Assembly: GCA_031291445.1 (NCBI GenBank)
Contig: JARLJA010000149.1
Coordinates: 1-64,000, forward strand
From: Xanthobacteraceae bacterium
GTDB lineage: Bacteria > Pseudomonadota > Alphaproteobacteria > Rhizobiales > Xanthobacteraceae
Direction of reading: 5' to 3'
DNA: 64,000 nucleotides
Both the position numbers and the translations under genes were made by a program. The notes under the pieces were generated by a model. That model worked only from the letters and a program-made list of their open reading frames with translations. It was not told where the DNA came from and did not search any database. Of the stretch, positions 63,898-64,000 are shown piece after piece (positions within the stretch are counted from its first letter, which is position 1; each line of letters begins with the position of its first letter).

Positions 63898-64000
63898 TCA
63901 TTCGTCGCACGCGACGGGTGATCCCCGCAGATGCCGCATCCGGCATCGGCTGCCCGGTATCGGCCTACAGCGATTTGTCCGGCGCCGCAGGCAGGAAACG

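Overview
The window looks like a chromosomal segment of a GC-rich alphaproteobacterium of the Bradyrhizobium/Rhodopseudomonas group. This rests on the overall protein style, on the housekeeping block dxs-tlyA-RlmD-like, fabI-phosphatase-aroC and pdxH-SDR-corA, on the palindromic intergenic repeats, and on a regulator that reads throughout like rhizobial NodD. Genus and strain are inferences; no rRNA or species marker is present.

Layout. 1-18.8 kb is an ordinary core region: L,D-transpeptidase, CorA, SDR, PdxH, a small surface lipoprotein, DnaJ-like chaperone, ECF sigma/anti-sigma pair, FabI, histidine phosphatase, AroC, DUF1194, RlmD-like and TlyA methyltransferases, Dxs, XseB, histone-deacetylase-like amidohydrolase and a DmdC-type acyl-CoA dehydrogenase. 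It ends in an intact tRNA-Gln(TTG) gene at 18797. From there to 32.7 kb the sequence looks like a genomic island. It opens with an RHS remnant and a truncated IS3-family OrfA and closes with a 49-nt, gap-free, 44/49-identical copy of the 3' half of the tRNA-Gln gene (32646-32694). Inside are a NodD-like LysR regulator, a divergently read MhpA-like FAD monooxygenase, a C-C-hydrolase-like alpha/beta hydrolase, a TetR regulator, an SDR, a complete five-gene branched-chain-type ABC importer, a second alpha/beta hydrolase and a second FAD monooxygenase. The 105-nt gap between the NodD-like gene and the monooxygenase contains a 49-nt sequence matching the classical rhizobial nod box at 36 of 41 informative positions, with both AT-N10-GAT half sites at the right spacing. 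This is the most striking feature of the window: a nod-box-driven catabolic operon instead of nodulation genes.

32.7-52.7 kb is a second accessory stretch: a two-domain L,D-transpeptidase, a medium-chain oxidoreductase with a divergent HxlR regulator, an orphan ABC substrate-binding protein, a small glycosyltransferase-like protein, a HisC-like aminotransferase, a secreted alpha/beta hydrolase, a YdhR-like protein, an SfnB-like flavin oxidoreductase, a dienelactone hydrolase divergent from a second complete branched-chain-type ABC importer, and two glycosyltransferases (GT2 and GT61). A 14-nt exact piece of the tRNA-Gln 3' end recurs at 52732. Next come a secreted six-hairpin-like protein and an acyltransferase-3 membrane protein, possibly part of the same surface-glycan work.

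55.6-64 kb: YgiQ radical-SAM protein, a DUF2946 protein and a methionine-rich OprC/NosA-like (probably copper) TonB receptor, then nikR and a second TonB receptor. A perfect NikR operator (GTATGA-N16-TCATAC) lies at 63870-63897 upstream of that receptor, so the receptor is very probably a nickel outer-membrane transporter repressed by the NikR encoded just downstream of it.
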